Part shown: piece by piece, positions 23,139-34,644 of the stretch
Position numbering within the stretch: the stretch's first letter is position 1
Layout of the letters: every line of letters starts with the position of its first letter
Origin: Lepraria neglecta
Taxonomy: Eukaryota > Ascomycota > Lecanoromycetes > Lecanorales > Stereocaulaceae
Reading direction: 5' to 3'
Length of the DNA stretch: 64,000 bases
Assembly (NCBI GenBank): GCA_033220425.1
Contig: CM065651.1
Coordinates: forward strand, 4,278,001-4,342,000
Notes under the pieces: model-generated
What the model saw: only the letters and a program-made list of their open reading frames with translations
Told to the model about the DNA's origin: nothing
The model's database searches: none
Program-made: the position numbers and the translations under genes

Positions 23139-24205
23139 ATGGCAAACCCCTAGAAATTGCGCCTAGTTCTCTCGTCCTCGTCACTGGCGTCAAGGTTTCA
23201 TTGGCAGCCATGTCGCTGACCAGCTCCTTCAAGCCGGCTACCGTGTCCGTGGCACCACCCGAGACACCTCAAAGACGGAGTGGGTCAAGGAGATGTCGGA
23301 CAAGCAATATGGTGAGGGCAAATTCGAGGCAGTGATTGTGAAGAATATGGCGGACACTGGAGCTTTTGATGAGGCTTGCAAAGGTATGCTTTCACGCAAT
23401 GTGAAGGCCATTGAGCATCACTGACAGCTGTTTCACCTACAGGTGTCTCTAGCGTCGTACACTTTGTCTCCATCCTAACCTTCGATACCGACCCTAACAA
23501 AGTCATATCCGACGTTGTCTCCGGCGCAGTCAATGCAGCTGCTGCCGCCGCAAAATAGACGTCCGTCAAAGGATTCGTCTACACCTCCTCTTCCACTGCC
23601 ATCACAGCGCCAAAAGCCCAACGTCGAATTCACGATCAGCACCAAGAATTGGAACAACGAGGACATCGAAGCAGCTTGGAAGCCTGCTCCATACGAGCCG
23701 GAAAGGGCGTGGTCGGTCTACGGCGCCAGCAAGACGCAGGCCGAACAGAAGATGTGGGACTTTGTCAAGGAAAAGAAACCAAGCTTCGTCCTCAATGCTG
23801 TATTACCAAATTCGAATATGGGTGAAATAATCTCAGACAAGCAACCGGCGTCGACTGGCGGCTGGGTCAGAAGTCTGTACAATGGCGACGTCAGTCCTCT
23901 CAAGAACTAACCCCCGCAATGGATGGTCAACGTGAAAGATACAGCACGACTTCACGTTGCTGCGCTGTTGGATCCGGATGTGGAGAATGAGCACATCTTG
24001 GCCTTCGCCCATCCTTTCAAAGATTTTGGCTTGCTTGCGGAGGATGTACCCCGACAAGAAGTTTCCTGAGGACATTGAGGATAATTCGAAGGACTTGAGC
24101 AAGTTGGACAACTCGAGAGGGGCGGAGTTGTTGAAGAAGTTTGGTAGGCCTGGTTGGACTGGATTGGAGGAGACGATTAGGGAGAATACAGCCCGTCTAT
24201 CCTGA
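23139..24205 (+). pseudogene. Broken NAD(P)-dependent extended SDR (aldehyde/ketone reductase type)
   Basis: Segments in three frames read in order as one extended short-chain dehydrogenase: VLVTGV followed by GFIGSHVADQLLQAGYRVRG (nucleotide-binding site), DEACKGVSSVVHFVS, FVYTSSSTA, WSVYGASKTQAEQ (catalytic Y-x-x-x-K), and a C-terminal EELLKKFG-like helix ending at 24205. A normal 58-nt intron sits at 23385-23442. Breaks include a shift just after the start, one near 23195, a stop near 23556, another near 23908 and a shift near 24020. The family reduces small aldehydes and ketones with NADPH; this copy is dead. Start taken at the only plausible ATG, 23139. Confidence 0.8.
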
Positions 24206-24921
24206 CCGTCTTGAAGTAGCAATTGAGAACGGTCAATGGCACGGTTCCTCACTGTGCGCTCTCATCAATATTCTCGAGACACGTCCGACGCGCACCAAGC
24301 TTTGACAAGCAAGTATTATGCAATACTTGTTATATGGAGAGCGATCGATGCCCTGTTTCATTTTTTGATCACAATGAACTTCTCCTTCGTGCTATTCCGA
24401 GTCAAGACGTCCTCATCGTCGCAGTGAAAATGCAAACTTGAACACATCCTTTCTAGACCAGGGACGCTATTTTCGGCGCTTTGACATTCAGGTTCGCGCA
24501 TGCCATGCGACATAGAGAAGCGGCACACTTCTTCTATTTTGCGCAACCGCTTCATCTGCATACATTTTCTATCTCTAAGCGCTGTTCAGACCCCGGCCAC
24601 AGCTATTTCTTATACGCAAAATGTTTCACCATCTCTTCGCAATTCCTTTGGTACAGCTTGGAGCAGAGATATTGTCAACGTCGGCGAAACGAGGCTATGC
24701 AAAATCTCCCACGTCATCCCCATCCCCCGTCTCTGCACCCACATCCTTGCAGCAGCGCCTCCACCACCATCTCTGCCCACAACATTAACCCAGCTCCCCT
24801 TCAACTTCAGCCTCAATACCGCACTCAACCTGACCAAGATAGCATCCTAGAAGTAAGCTAAAGCCATGTCTCCTCTGGGTTCTCAACCGACAGTAATATC
24901 ACTAACTCGGCCCTCAATCAG

Positions 24922-25435
24922 CGCTCTCCCATCCCGCTATATATTTACCAGGTCCCCCAAACAGGGCAAACGACAACTTTGACCCAATTTTCGCACCAAT
25001 TAGATAGTACAGATGTGCTGGGCTGCCTCTTGAAGATCGCTAATGCGATTAATTGTCAGCTGTCTCGGGAAGGGGATAGGTATATGGGCATGGCGCACGT
25101 GGATGCGATCTTTGGGCGGGTGAAGTTGATTTTTCTTCCGTAAGTGGTGAATCTTTCATTTTGAAGTGAAGATTTGAAGAGAGGAGAAAGAGAATCTCTT
25201 TTGGTTCAAGGGAGCAAGCAAAGATGATGCATTGCAATCATTCTTGGGGTTGAGAAGTCTGTAGAGTACTGACTCTGACAAACATGGAAAAGTACAGCGA
25301 GAATGACATTCGGTATGTTCGGTACGACGATCAACGGATTTCGTTACCACGTGGGAGTATGTGGAGTTTGATTTTCTGTTGCAGGAGAGGATTTTCGCGG
25401 GGATTGTGGGGAATGGGATAGTGATGGGCATCTGA
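24922..25435 (+). pseudogene. Relic of small protein family A, copy 3
   Basis: Exon 24922-25139 is open and follows a good intron (24853-24921, GTAAGC, CACTAAC, CAG). It is followed by GTAAGT at 25140 and an exon from 25293 to the stop at 25433-25435. This last exon starts MTFGMFGTTINGF in one frame and continues TTWEYVEFDF in the next, so one base is out of register near 25342. The two halves align with MTWDMWF and TFEYVDLDF of copy 1 at 1-390 and with the end of copy 2 at 12352-12938. Exon 1 upstream (from about 24481) is uncertain. Either this is a recently broken copy or the last exon is spliced in a way I cannot see. Confidence 0.5.
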
Positions 25436-25553
25436 AGGTTTGGATTTGGTAAGAAGCGACTTTATTTGAGGTTACGTTGGAGAGGGAAGGTAGTGATGAG
25501 TTTGTATGGGAATTGGGAGAAGGTGTGGGGGATTTCCAGATGGAGAATTTGGA

Positions 25554-25574
25554 GGGGGGGGGGGGGGGGGGGGG
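25554..25574 (+). repeat. Homopolymer G tract (21 bases)
   Basis: An uninterrupted run of 21 G inside a G-rich, gene-free stretch. It can form G-quadruplex structure on the plus strand and its length is likely to vary or be misread. Proline-rich frames on the minus strand here are artefacts of this run. Confidence 0.9.
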
Positions 25575-26386
25575 TTTGCAAGATGATTGACAGTTTCTTC
25601 GGCTTTTGGCTTGCTATTTTTGTTGAAACGCAGTGTCGAAGCAAGAACGGAATGGCTGTTGAGGACTGTGTCCTTTGCTCGGTGAAAAGCGTGCTGAACT
25701 GTGTGACTTCCTCGGAGAATCCTACACATATGCGGCATTTTCCACCGGCTAAGCTCCCATGGTCCATCAGAGTTTGCTATCAGCAATGATGCAACAGCCA
25801 GATTCTATCATATCTCGTCGCCTGGACAAAAAGCTTGGATTGCCACATGGCGTGATCGTAATCCCCGGCCAGAACTAGACCCTAAACTTAAGCCTTAAGA
25901 GTAACCCGAACCGTCCTCGCCATCTCACCGTCTCACCGTCTACCGCTAAATGGGCCCGGTAAAAGCTTGTCCGATTAAACAATTTTGGTATCGTATTTTG
26001 GATAAAACCGTAAGAAACCGTTGAGTTTGACTTGATGTAGAAGCACTACATGAGGCATGTCATGATATGATTGCTAAAGACATGGAAGAACCCGACGAAT
26101 GGCCACTATCATGCCACATATGCATGCAAGATTCTTATCTGGCCTTATCGTTCCCTCCTGCATTGTCCAACCCCCACCAATTCAAAGGACCCCACAATAC
26201 CACGTGCCTCAGAGTCCAGATCTCGCAAAATTTTCGCGGGATGCAGGCTGCAAACTGCAAAGTCTGAATATTGGTGGTTCTAACACAACGGGAAATATCA
26301 TCCCTACTCTATCTGTCCACTCTTGATATCTGCTCGATCTCACATTTTGAATCGTGAAATTGGTTCGGAGTTGATAGCGCTCTGCT
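25575..26386. other. Upstream region of K+ transporter gene
   Basis: No gene supported. The 300 bp before 26387 presumably hold the promoter; no clear TATA box was identified. Confidence 0.4.
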
Positions 26387-29225
26387 ATGGCTACTACTAT
26401 TCGCATTGCTGATACTGTACACCCGTTGCACACTACCAAATCCAATGATGATGCGCCCGGCCACCACATTGGGGCCGACGATGGCATCTATAACATGCGC
26501 GACTTCACGCGCACGGCAACAGGCAGCAGCGGAGTCGACAGAGATGGCATCTTTCATATGCGCGGCATTTCTCGGACCTTTTCACGCAATTCTTCAAAGG
26601 ACAAGCGGGGGCTGGGGTTGAAAGGCGGCGAGAAAGATGGAGAGCCTGAGGATGACGATCCCGGCTTACGCCAGTCAGGTGACTTCAAGTCTAGACAAGT
26701 GTGCTCAAGACTTCCATTCCATAGCCTTATCCAGTCACATTTCTCATGCAGGCTGATTTTTGTAGGTCTTCCATGGTAAACTGCTGTGGTGGCTTGCGTA
26801 TCAGTCCATCGGTGTCATCTATGGAGACATCGGCACCAGTCCGCTCTATGTCTACTCCTCCACGTTCAAAGGACCGCCCAGTTACGATGATCTTGTCGGA
26901 GTACTATCTATCGTTCTATGGTCTCTTACTATGATGGTGACTGTCAAATATGTTCTCATCATTCTACGGGCCGACAACAATGGTGAAGGAGGCACTTTCA
27001 GCACGTATTCCTTGCTTAGCCGCTATGTAAGTTCTGTTCTCAGCTTGCGTCGAGGAGGACTAAACGGGTCCATGCCTAGGTCAACATCACGAACCGTGAC
27101 CCACGCGAAGCTTCTCTGATAGAAATGAAAAGGTACGGAACCGGTGATCTCGAAAGCGCGGGCCGTCATATGCGCCATGGCCTAGAGAAAAGTAAAGTCG
27201 CAAAAACATTACTCAAAATCATGGGAGTTCTTGCCGTGTCCATGGTCATGTCGGACGGAGTCCTGACGCCAGCTCAGTCGGTCCTTGGCGCAGTGCAAGG
27301 TCTCGAAGTCGTAGCTCCAAACATCACAAAGTCCGCCATCATAGGTACTACTGCTGCCATCTTGATCCTCCTGTTTTTGATTCAACCCTTTGGTACGAGC
27401 AAGATTGCGACAACGTTTGCTCCGATTGTCATCATCTGGCTCGCGTTCAACGCCGTTTTTGGAATATACAATCTTGCTAAGTTCGACTATACCGTGCTCA
27501 AGGCCTTTAATCCCGGATTCGCCTTCAAATATTTAATACGCAACAAGACCGATGGCTGGAGAAGCCTGGGAGGCGTTCTGCTAGCCTTTACTGGAGTCGA
27601 GGCTTTGTTCGCGGACCTGGGAGCTTTCAGCAGGAAAGCGATCCAGATCAGCTGGCTGTGTTACACCTTTCCGTGTCTTCTCCTGGCCTATATTGGACAG
27701 GCAGCTTATATCAGTATTCATCCATCAGCGTACTCGAATCCTTTCTTCAACGCAGCTCCGCCAGGGACACTTTACCCATCCCTGATCATCGCTATCTTGG
27801 CTGCCATCGTCGCTTCTCAGGCTATTATTACGGCTACTTTCCAGGTAAGAGAGCCCGTCCAAAAGGTCCCAATATCGATAGATATTAATTGCATTAGCTC
27901 CTGGCCCAAATCATGAAATTGTCTTATTTCCCGCAAATCAAGGTTGTTCACACATCAAAAATTTTCCATGGACAGCTCTACGTACCACTGGTCAATTGGC
28001 TTCTCATGATCGGGACTGTTCTGGTAGCGGCTATATACAACAATGTGAGTTTCCTACGACTAGGGGATTAGCAAACGTTGATAGATCGTGCAGACAATTT
28101 CTCTCGGAAATGCTTATGGGTATGACTAGCCTGCTTCGTATTCGATCATCACTGACTTGAGACAACAGGGTTTGCGTTATGTTTGTCACCTTCTTTGATA
28201 CATGCATGGTCTCGCTAGCGGCCATATTCGTCTGGCGTATCAGCCCATACTGGGTATTACTCCCATGGCTCACCATAGCGTGCTTGGATGGCGTCTACTT
28301 GTCTTCTGCCTTGACGAAAGTTCCCAATGGAGCTTGGTTCACCATAACGCTTGCCGCTGTCCTGGCTTCTATCTTCATCCTCTGGCGGTTCGGCAAAGAG
28401 CAGCAGTGGGCCGCCGAAGCTGCAGATCGTTTCCCAACCACACACTTCGTGAAACAGGGAGACGAAGGCCCTATTCAGCTTAAGCAAATACATGGTGGCC
28501 AAACTCTCAGCACAATCAAATCCTTCGGTGTCTTCTTCGACAAGAGCGGCGGAACCACGCCACCAGTCTTCAGCCAGTTCGTCATCAAACTCGTCGCTGC
28601 ACCCGAAGTGATTGTGCTGTTTCATCTGCGGCCTCTCGAGACTCCGTCAGTCCCGCCGGAAAATCGCTACACGGTGTCGAGACTTGCTATCCGTAACGGC
28701 TATCGAGTGATAGTCCGTCATGGCTACAACGACGAGGTGATTACTCCGGATCTTGCCTCCCTCATTCGCGAGCAGATACACTACTTCATACGGTGCAGTA
28801 TCCCTGGCCATGACCACGACGCCGAACATCAAGCAGTTGGAACACACCTTGTCCCCACTGACGCCGAAAACACCCACACTTCTTCTGAGACCAGCCAATC
28901 GGCCACCGACAGAGATACGAAATCCCACAGCAATGGTGACAGCAGTCTCAGTAGCAAAGAGCCCACCAAAGAGCCGATCGTATCGTCAAATTGGAACGGT
29001 GACGATCTACCTGCTCAACTCGCCAAGCTCGACGAAGCGTACGCGCACCAAGTGATCTATATCATCGGGAAAGAGCAGATGAAAGTCAAAATTGGGACGG
29101 GCATTTTCCGGAAGGTGCTGTTGCATGCGTTTTTGTGGATCAGGGATAATACAAGGACGAAGATTGCGAATTTGAGGGTGCCGATGGATCGGGTTTTTGA
29201 GGTGGGGTTTGTGAAGGATATTTAG
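26387..29225 (+). CDS. HAK/KUP-family high-affinity potassium transporter
   Basis: Six exons (26387-26698, 26766-27026, 27080-27844, 27898-28044, 28094-28119, 28169-29225) total 856 codons, 855 residues. All introns are GT-AG, 49-67 nt. After a hydrophilic N-terminus of about 110 residues comes the family signature [13 protein letters not shown], then about twelve membrane segments, including [13 protein letters not shown] and [13 protein letters not shown], and a C-terminal cytoplasmic region from about residue 560 with a serine-rich loop. The protein takes up K+ at the plasma membrane, usually by K+/H+ symport when K+ is scarce (family knowledge). Exon 5 is only 26 nt. The length is normal for fungal HAK proteins and no lesion was seen. 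The neighbours are non-coding, so it is probably a single transcription unit. Confidence 0.95.
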
Positions 29226-30189
29226 GGGTGGAGGACAATCTGTGGAGATGTCTCATGCCCTCATGCAATCATGTTTTGGCAAAGAATTATAGCATCTTTT
29301 ACGATTTCATATTTAGACTGCGTGGTCTCATACGGTAGACATGAACATCATCATCATCAGCTTCAGGCTACATTCCATCTTGGCATTTGGGTTTGTTAAT
29401 TGTCAAGTAGATAGTCCAGTCAAGATGGCACCAGTAAGGTGAGAACTCATAATTGCTTGTTGCGCGTTCTCCTAGTGTCACATGCTAGTAAATCATGTTG
29501 CATAGCCTGGTCTGCAATGCAGAAATCCAGAGAACCAGAAACGAGTAGGTACCTTATTGAGGAACAAAACGCCGCGTAGCCGTTTTTGGATTAAAGAATT
29601 TTTGTTATATCTACATAGCAATCCCTCCTCTTCTCGCTGTCCTCCGTAAAGTGACATTGCATCAGAGTCCCTTATTAAACCACCGCCACCTGCAACTTCG
29701 GCAGCTTTTCAGAACCATAGAACTAACAGCGGCGCCAGACCGTCACGTGCATGTCCGTAGCTAACGTAGATTTGCATTCATGTCATAATGCCAGCCTTGA
29801 TGGATGAGGTATCTAAGGTATTGAGAGAACATCTATGGAATGGCCTCTCGGCATTAGGATTTAACTTACTCCAGTTTGGCTTCAGGGGGCAGTTCTATTG
29901 GTAAGCAGGCCCCGCCTTCCAATACCTTTTTCTTTGTTGATTCCTCATCTTACACATTCCATAGAGGACTCTCAGCGTTCATCCTTTATCGCTGAAGAAT
30001 GCTCGGCGGGAATATGACGGCTTAGTCTACCTACTATTGCTTGCCGGTATCAATTCAAATCTCGTTTGACTTCGTAAGATACTTGCCATTTTCAACAAAG
30101 ACGAATTACCGTAGTCATGCTGACATACAGCCACATGCTCATCATGGCATGTTGACGCAAATGCTAAAAGGCAAACTATACTACGAACT
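29226..30189. other. Intergenic, nothing supported
   Basis: Holds a short CAT trinucleotide run near 29346-29359 and no gene-like frame. Confidence 0.4.
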
Positions 30190-30672
30190 ATTTATTGACA
30201 GTTCACAGTGCAGTTTAAAAGTCAAACGGTTTACAGTAAAAAACTATTGGTGAACCAGTTGGTTAAACAGTTTAATGACATAAGTGCGGAATTGAAGCAA
30301 GTTTATACCAAATTTTGGTGAGACCTCGCTCTAATTATGCAGGAATTCCACCGAGGCTTGAACATGAAATTTTTTCAACATCGCCAACGACGTGGACGAC
30401 AGCGGCAATACAAAATAAGTATTCAGAAACACCCTCCGGGGTTTATACACATCCTAAACAAGCCTCCTACCCAAGGCTCTTGATGGTCGACCGACTATTT
30501 AAAGTCTTGGCGGTTTAAACGGTTGGTTTACTCTTTTTACCTATAGTTGGTCCAGTTTAATATTTAAACCGGACCGTATCCAACCGTTTGACTTATTCGG
30601 TTGGTGGTTTAAACCGCTACTTTCAACAGTTTACCTTTCAAACCGGACCGTTTGGACCATCAGTAGCCATTA
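30190..30672. mobile_element. Degenerate MITE-like sequence related to the hAT MITE at 16932
   Basis: Shares with the element at 16932-17452 the AAGTGCGGAA...GAAGC...ACCAAATTTTGGTG block (about 30282-30322), many AACCGGACC motifs, and the end-type sequence CAAGGCTCTTGATGGTC at 30474. The right boundary near 30655-30672 resembles the inverted end with several mismatches. No 8-bp duplication was found, so this is an old or rearranged copy; its limits are approximate. Confidence 0.5.
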
Positions 30673-30789
30673 AATTTCTATCTTGGGGGAATCAGATTGC
30701 GTCTAATACGTCTGACTCGCAGCTGTGATGGCCCAGGCCGGTCAATGTCGCGAACAATTAACAAGTCTGCCTCGTGAAATGTCATTCAC

Positions 30790-31071
30790 ATGCCGCAGAT
30801 TAACGACTCGGGAGAAAGTCAGCCAATCATAGCGGTGAGCCATATATTTCGTCGGACCAGTGACGGAAGAATGGGGTGGATCCCGGAGCCTGGGCGTAAA
30901 GGAGATCTAGTAAGCATTCTTTGTGGTTCGGCTGTGCCCATGTTGTTACGACAAATGGACGACGGACATCAAATCATTAGCCCATCCTACATACATGGGA
31001 CCATGGACGGTGAGGCTATCGAGGCAGCTGAGGCGGCAGGGGAGACCATACAGCAGATTAAGTTGACTTGA
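30790..31071 (+). pseudogene. C-terminal fragment of a HET-domain (heterokaryon incompatibility type) protein
   Basis: A 93-codon frame reads FRRTSDGRMGWIPEPGRKGD, then LVSILCGSAVPMLLR, then SYIHGTMDGEAIE. This is the ordered pattern found at the end of fungal HET proteins (F-R-T/S...G, GD-x-V...G...P-x-x-L-R, Y-x-H-G-x-M-D-G-E). The N-terminal HET domain is absent: upstream sequence is the MITE relic. HET proteins trigger cell death on recognition of non-self; this tail alone cannot. The ATG at 30790 is internal to the original gene. Confidence 0.65.
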
Positions 31072-31507
31072 TGCACCTGTGCTTTGCTTTTCTCCTTTTG
31101 TGTCAAACAGTAAAATTGAAGCGATGTAATAGGTATATCATTCTCTGGCCTCCCGGAAAAGGCATCTATTCCTAGGATATACCCTTTGACAAGGCAAGTG
31201 CTCATAGGCAGCCTTTGCGTGGAGGTGAGCAATGGCCATTAGCCTTCCCAAGAGCAAAACATACTATGGGTGTGTTAGGAAATATCATTTGAGTGCATAA
31301 ACACTATGACGATGTAGCAGTGCAAGTCCTTGATACTTCAGAAGTCTGCTTTCGATAGCATCAGTCGTAGAGCTGTTCGGCAGAACGAAGTCTAGCTTCT
31401 CAGTCAGTTGCGAGATGTTATTCACTTTCAATATAGTCTTGTATGTGGTGAAGCAACTGCAAACGCCATTTGTTGAAGAAATTTTTCGCCTACTAAGTTG
31501 CCTTTTC
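31072..31507. other. Intergenic
   Basis: Between the HET fragment and the SDR gene; no supported feature. Confidence 0.35.
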
Positions 31508-32330
31508 TCACCAAGGATAAACTCCGTCTTTGTGTACAAATTTACCCGCACCAGTTTCCCGCTCTCCTTCAATGATGCGCAAAATCGTCTGTCCCGATTC
31601 CTCAGGACTCCCTGCCTTCCCTCCTGCACTCCTCTCCTCTTGGTCCTGGCCTCTCAAATTCGATTCCACCAAACCAGGACAAACTGCAAAAACCTTAACA
31701 CCGTGTTTCTCTAGGTTCTTCGAATCCTGTAGCATAAGCATGTTCAATGCCGCCTTACTCATCCTGTACGCTCGAGCATCGATCCTATAATCGAAACGTG
31801 CCGAGTCTGAGCAGAGGGTAAGGGAGCCGAGTGTGCTGCTGATGTAAAGCAGATACGGATTTGATGATCTAAGCAAGAGCGGTATAAAAGCTTCTGTCAT
31901 GAGGGCTGCGCCGATGACGTTGGTGTTGAGGGTGGTTTCGAGTTGTCCTTTGAGAGTTGGGGCTTTGGAGTATACTCCTGCGTTGTTTACCAGTACATCC
32001 AGACGGCCGTGATCTTTTTCTACCTGCTTGGCCGCGGCAGCTATCGACGACTCGTCCGTGACATCCAGCTGGATGCTTGATATTTTGCCTTTGATACTGA
32101 TTGCTTGGATGGCTTCGCTGGCTGCGTTGCCTTTCTCTAAGGAGCGGCTTGCCATAATGACGTGGTGTTTTGCGGAAGCCGAGGCAATGACTTTGGATGT
32201 TGCGTAGCCGATACCGGAGTTGGCACCTTAAAAGAAGCATTCAGTGAAATGAGGCGGCTGGGGGGAGGATGGGATGAAGGTTGATGAGGTAGGTACCTGT
32301 GATCAAGACAATAGTTGATGGAGAAGACAT
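31508..32330 (-). CDS. Short-chain dehydrogenase/reductase
   Basis: Two exons on the minus strand, 32330-32297 and 32226-31508, join through a 70-nt GT-AG intron to give 250 residues. The intron splits the nucleotide-binding motif: LIT|GANSGIGYATS. Further classical SDR features follow: NNAGVYS, the catalytic serine in YISSTLGS, and Y-x-x-x-K in AYRMSKAALN, then PGLVESNLRG. The enzyme is a single Rossmann-fold NAD(P)(H)-dependent oxidoreductase, probably cytosolic (no signal or membrane segment); the substrate is unknown. The C-terminal KDGVYPW resembles that of other fungal carbonyl-reductase-like SDRs. The gene is intact and lies between a HET relic and a piggyBac-like transposon. Confidence 0.92.
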
Positions 32331-32619
32331 TGTGATTGAAATATTCGGGGCGAATTTTGTTCTAGCAAAGAGTCTAGTTGCAAAAGGCTCTGTCTCCAAT
32401 GGTCAATTTCCTTCTTTCTTATAAAAGACAAATATGCTTTGTCTCGAATGGTCAATTTTCATGCTTTTCTATGCCTATTTTCTTGATGTAAGCCTTGGAG
32501 TATTCATCGGACTTAGACGGGCTTAGTGCGGACGTATCGATTACTGTATTTGGTAAGTCCGCCAAAAGAGACTTCGTCTTAATGGAGATTTACCTCCTAG
32601 TAAGTTCTTACCTGTCCTA
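32331..32619. other. SDR upstream region
   Basis: Minus-strand promoter side of the SDR gene. It contains two similar stretches around AGACAAATATGCTTTGTCTC and GGCTCTGTCTCCAATGGTCAA, a short imperfect direct repeat of ATGGTCAATTTYC. No gene. Confidence 0.35.
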
Positions 32620-34642
32620 TCCCATCCCCTGGCAAATTCGGCGTAAGTCTTGGCATTAACCGAAATTATCGTATTGCTTCAATATGCTCCCCCCAGCAGG
32701 TCCCATTTTTGTATATATATATATTACATAGTATACAGCCATAAGTGGTTCTCTTCATGCTCACTTTCCGCTTCTTAGCTAGCTCACGAGGCCTCCCAAC
32801 GTTGACTGAAAGATCCCCCAACGCCTTCCGCTTCATCGTAGTAGGTGGAGGACGTCTCCCAGCCGTTAAACATACGATACAGGTCCTCGCTTTGCTCCCC
32901 AAAGTAGTATGTTGATGTTCGCTGGCCTGATCAGGTAGGACGTAATGTGTAAGAGGCTTATGTACAGGCGGAGGGCGTCCTTTGGAAACACGTTCAGAAT
33001 AACTGAATAAATCGGTAGCTAGCTTGATGCGGAAGTCTTTATGGCTATAGTGCATACATGTAGTCCTCCTGGAGCAGCTGTGATGTATCTTATACGCATT
33101 CGTAATTGCTGTATCTAGTAGGAAATGCCAGAGAGGTTTCCAGGTCTTTAAATGCTTCTTTTGCGTATTGTAATAGGAACCCAGCTGATCTGCTTGGTCA
33201 ACGCCTCCCATATAATGATTATAGTTGTCAATGAACATGGGTATAAGCAATGCTTTCGTAGCGTCATCTCCAAAGACCTTCCTTGAGCTCTTTGCATTTA
33301 TAGCTGTTTTCGGAGGCCTGCGACGAATTCGTAATACCTTCTCTAGGCCAGTTGAAACAGTACTCATGAAGAGTACTACATTCTGATCCTTCCAAGCCGC
33401 CTGTAGTACCTCGCCATCGCTAGCAAGGTATAGTTCGCCCCATTCTAGCTGAAGATTATAGTCCAGTTTAAGCGAGCTGAGCAACGGATCTAAGCCACGG
33501 TTTGGCTCCTTGTTAATAGCCTTCCTTTGTTGCTTTGAACCAACTGTTTCTTCGATGGTTTCCCTTGCTGTTTTGGCAGTTCGAACAGTACCAGCAGCTC
33601 CGAACCCTTCCTTTTTCAGTTGGCGAAGTAGGCGAGCTGACGTAAAGAGGTTATCTAGCCAGATAATATGCTGTAGATCGCCTGCGATACCGAATTGGGT
33701 TACTAGATCTAATACAACTGCTTGCGTCTTTGAAAACCCGAGATCTTCAGTCCAGAAGTCATCTAGATCAACCGGTCCCTGACTATCTCCTTTCGCATGA
33801 TATAGCCAGTCGAGAATATATCCAGCATTAGCAAGGACCCAAATCTTAAAGCCTTCAGGTGTTGGCTTAGAAGGGATATTGACAATTTCTTTAGAACGGC
33901 CCATAAATCGCTGGATCTTCTCATCAACCGCAAGATGCGTACCTGCCTTCCAGTATTGCTTAAATCGTTGACGTAGCTGCTCATTTAGAGGCTCTAGCTT
34001 CTAAAATAGTGATTCTCGCTGGGTTTCTTGCGGTAATTGGGGCTTGGAGATATGAAGAAATCTGTCAATTTGCTGCCATCTTTTTAGGGGGATAGCCTCT
34101 CGAAGTAGCTCGTGTATAGGCCCTTTCTGAGGGTCTGTATTCCAGAAGTCTTCTATCGCAGTTTCTGCATGTACTCCCATCCAGATATACGCTCCGATAT
34201 ACGCTTTTAGCTCCTTCGTAGTAACAGACGTCCATTTACGAGCAAATTGGATATTTGGCGCAGATGGGTAAAGTTCAGCATATTGATTCGTATTATCCCT
34301 GATTTTGGAGAGGGTTTGATCGCTAAAGAATAGAGAAAAGATAGCGCAAGGATCATCTGCCTTTGTACCAGGAGGTAATTCGCCATGCCCGTCAAGAAGC
34401 GGGTTGTTTATTAACAATGGTACGTGTTGCGGAGCTGGTCCTGGCGGGGGTGGCTTCTTCTTAGGTATTTTCGAAGGCTTCGGGTCAATTGGCACGTGAT
34501 CTATATCATCAGACACGCGTTTATGAGGCATAGTGGCTGGTAAGTAGCAAAAAGTCGATTTCTGCTGTTTTATGTAGACTGCGAAAACGCGATTTTTGGT
34601 GGGGTAAAAATGCCAAGACTTACGCCTTGCCAGGGGATGGGA
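32620..34642 (-). mobile_element. piggyBac-like DNA transposon with one-stop transposase
   Basis: Inverted ends TCCCATCCCCTGGCAA at 32620 and its mirror ending at 34642 continue into GGCGTAAGTCTTGGCATT with a short gap, over about 40 bp. Between them lies a minus-strand transposase of 622 codons of the piggyBac (DDE_Tnp_1_7) type with one internal stop. The flanks are TA on both sides (32618-32619, 34643-34644); the TTAA duplication usual for piggyBac is not visible. Element length 2,023 bp. Confidence 0.82.
32666..34531 (-). pseudogene. piggyBac-type transposase with one in-frame stop
   Basis: A single minus-strand frame runs from ATG 34531 to the stop at 32666. A proline- and lysine-rich N-terminus precedes the piggyBac core: ELKAYIGAYIWMGVH, HLAVDEKIQRFMGRS (first catalytic Asp), HIIWLDNLFTSARLL (second Asp), then FIDNYNHYMGGVDQADQL (third). 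The C-terminal end holds a cysteine cluster (CIVCL...CILC) like the zinc-binding tail of piggyBac proteins. TAG at 34001-34003 interrupts the frame before the core, at a place where glutamine (CAG) would fit, a C-to-T change. No other damage was seen. Confidence 0.88.
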
Positions 34643-34644
34643 TA

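Noticed and set aside
25462-25786. Proline-rich minus-strand proteins
   Set aside because: Created by the G run; no other coding sign.
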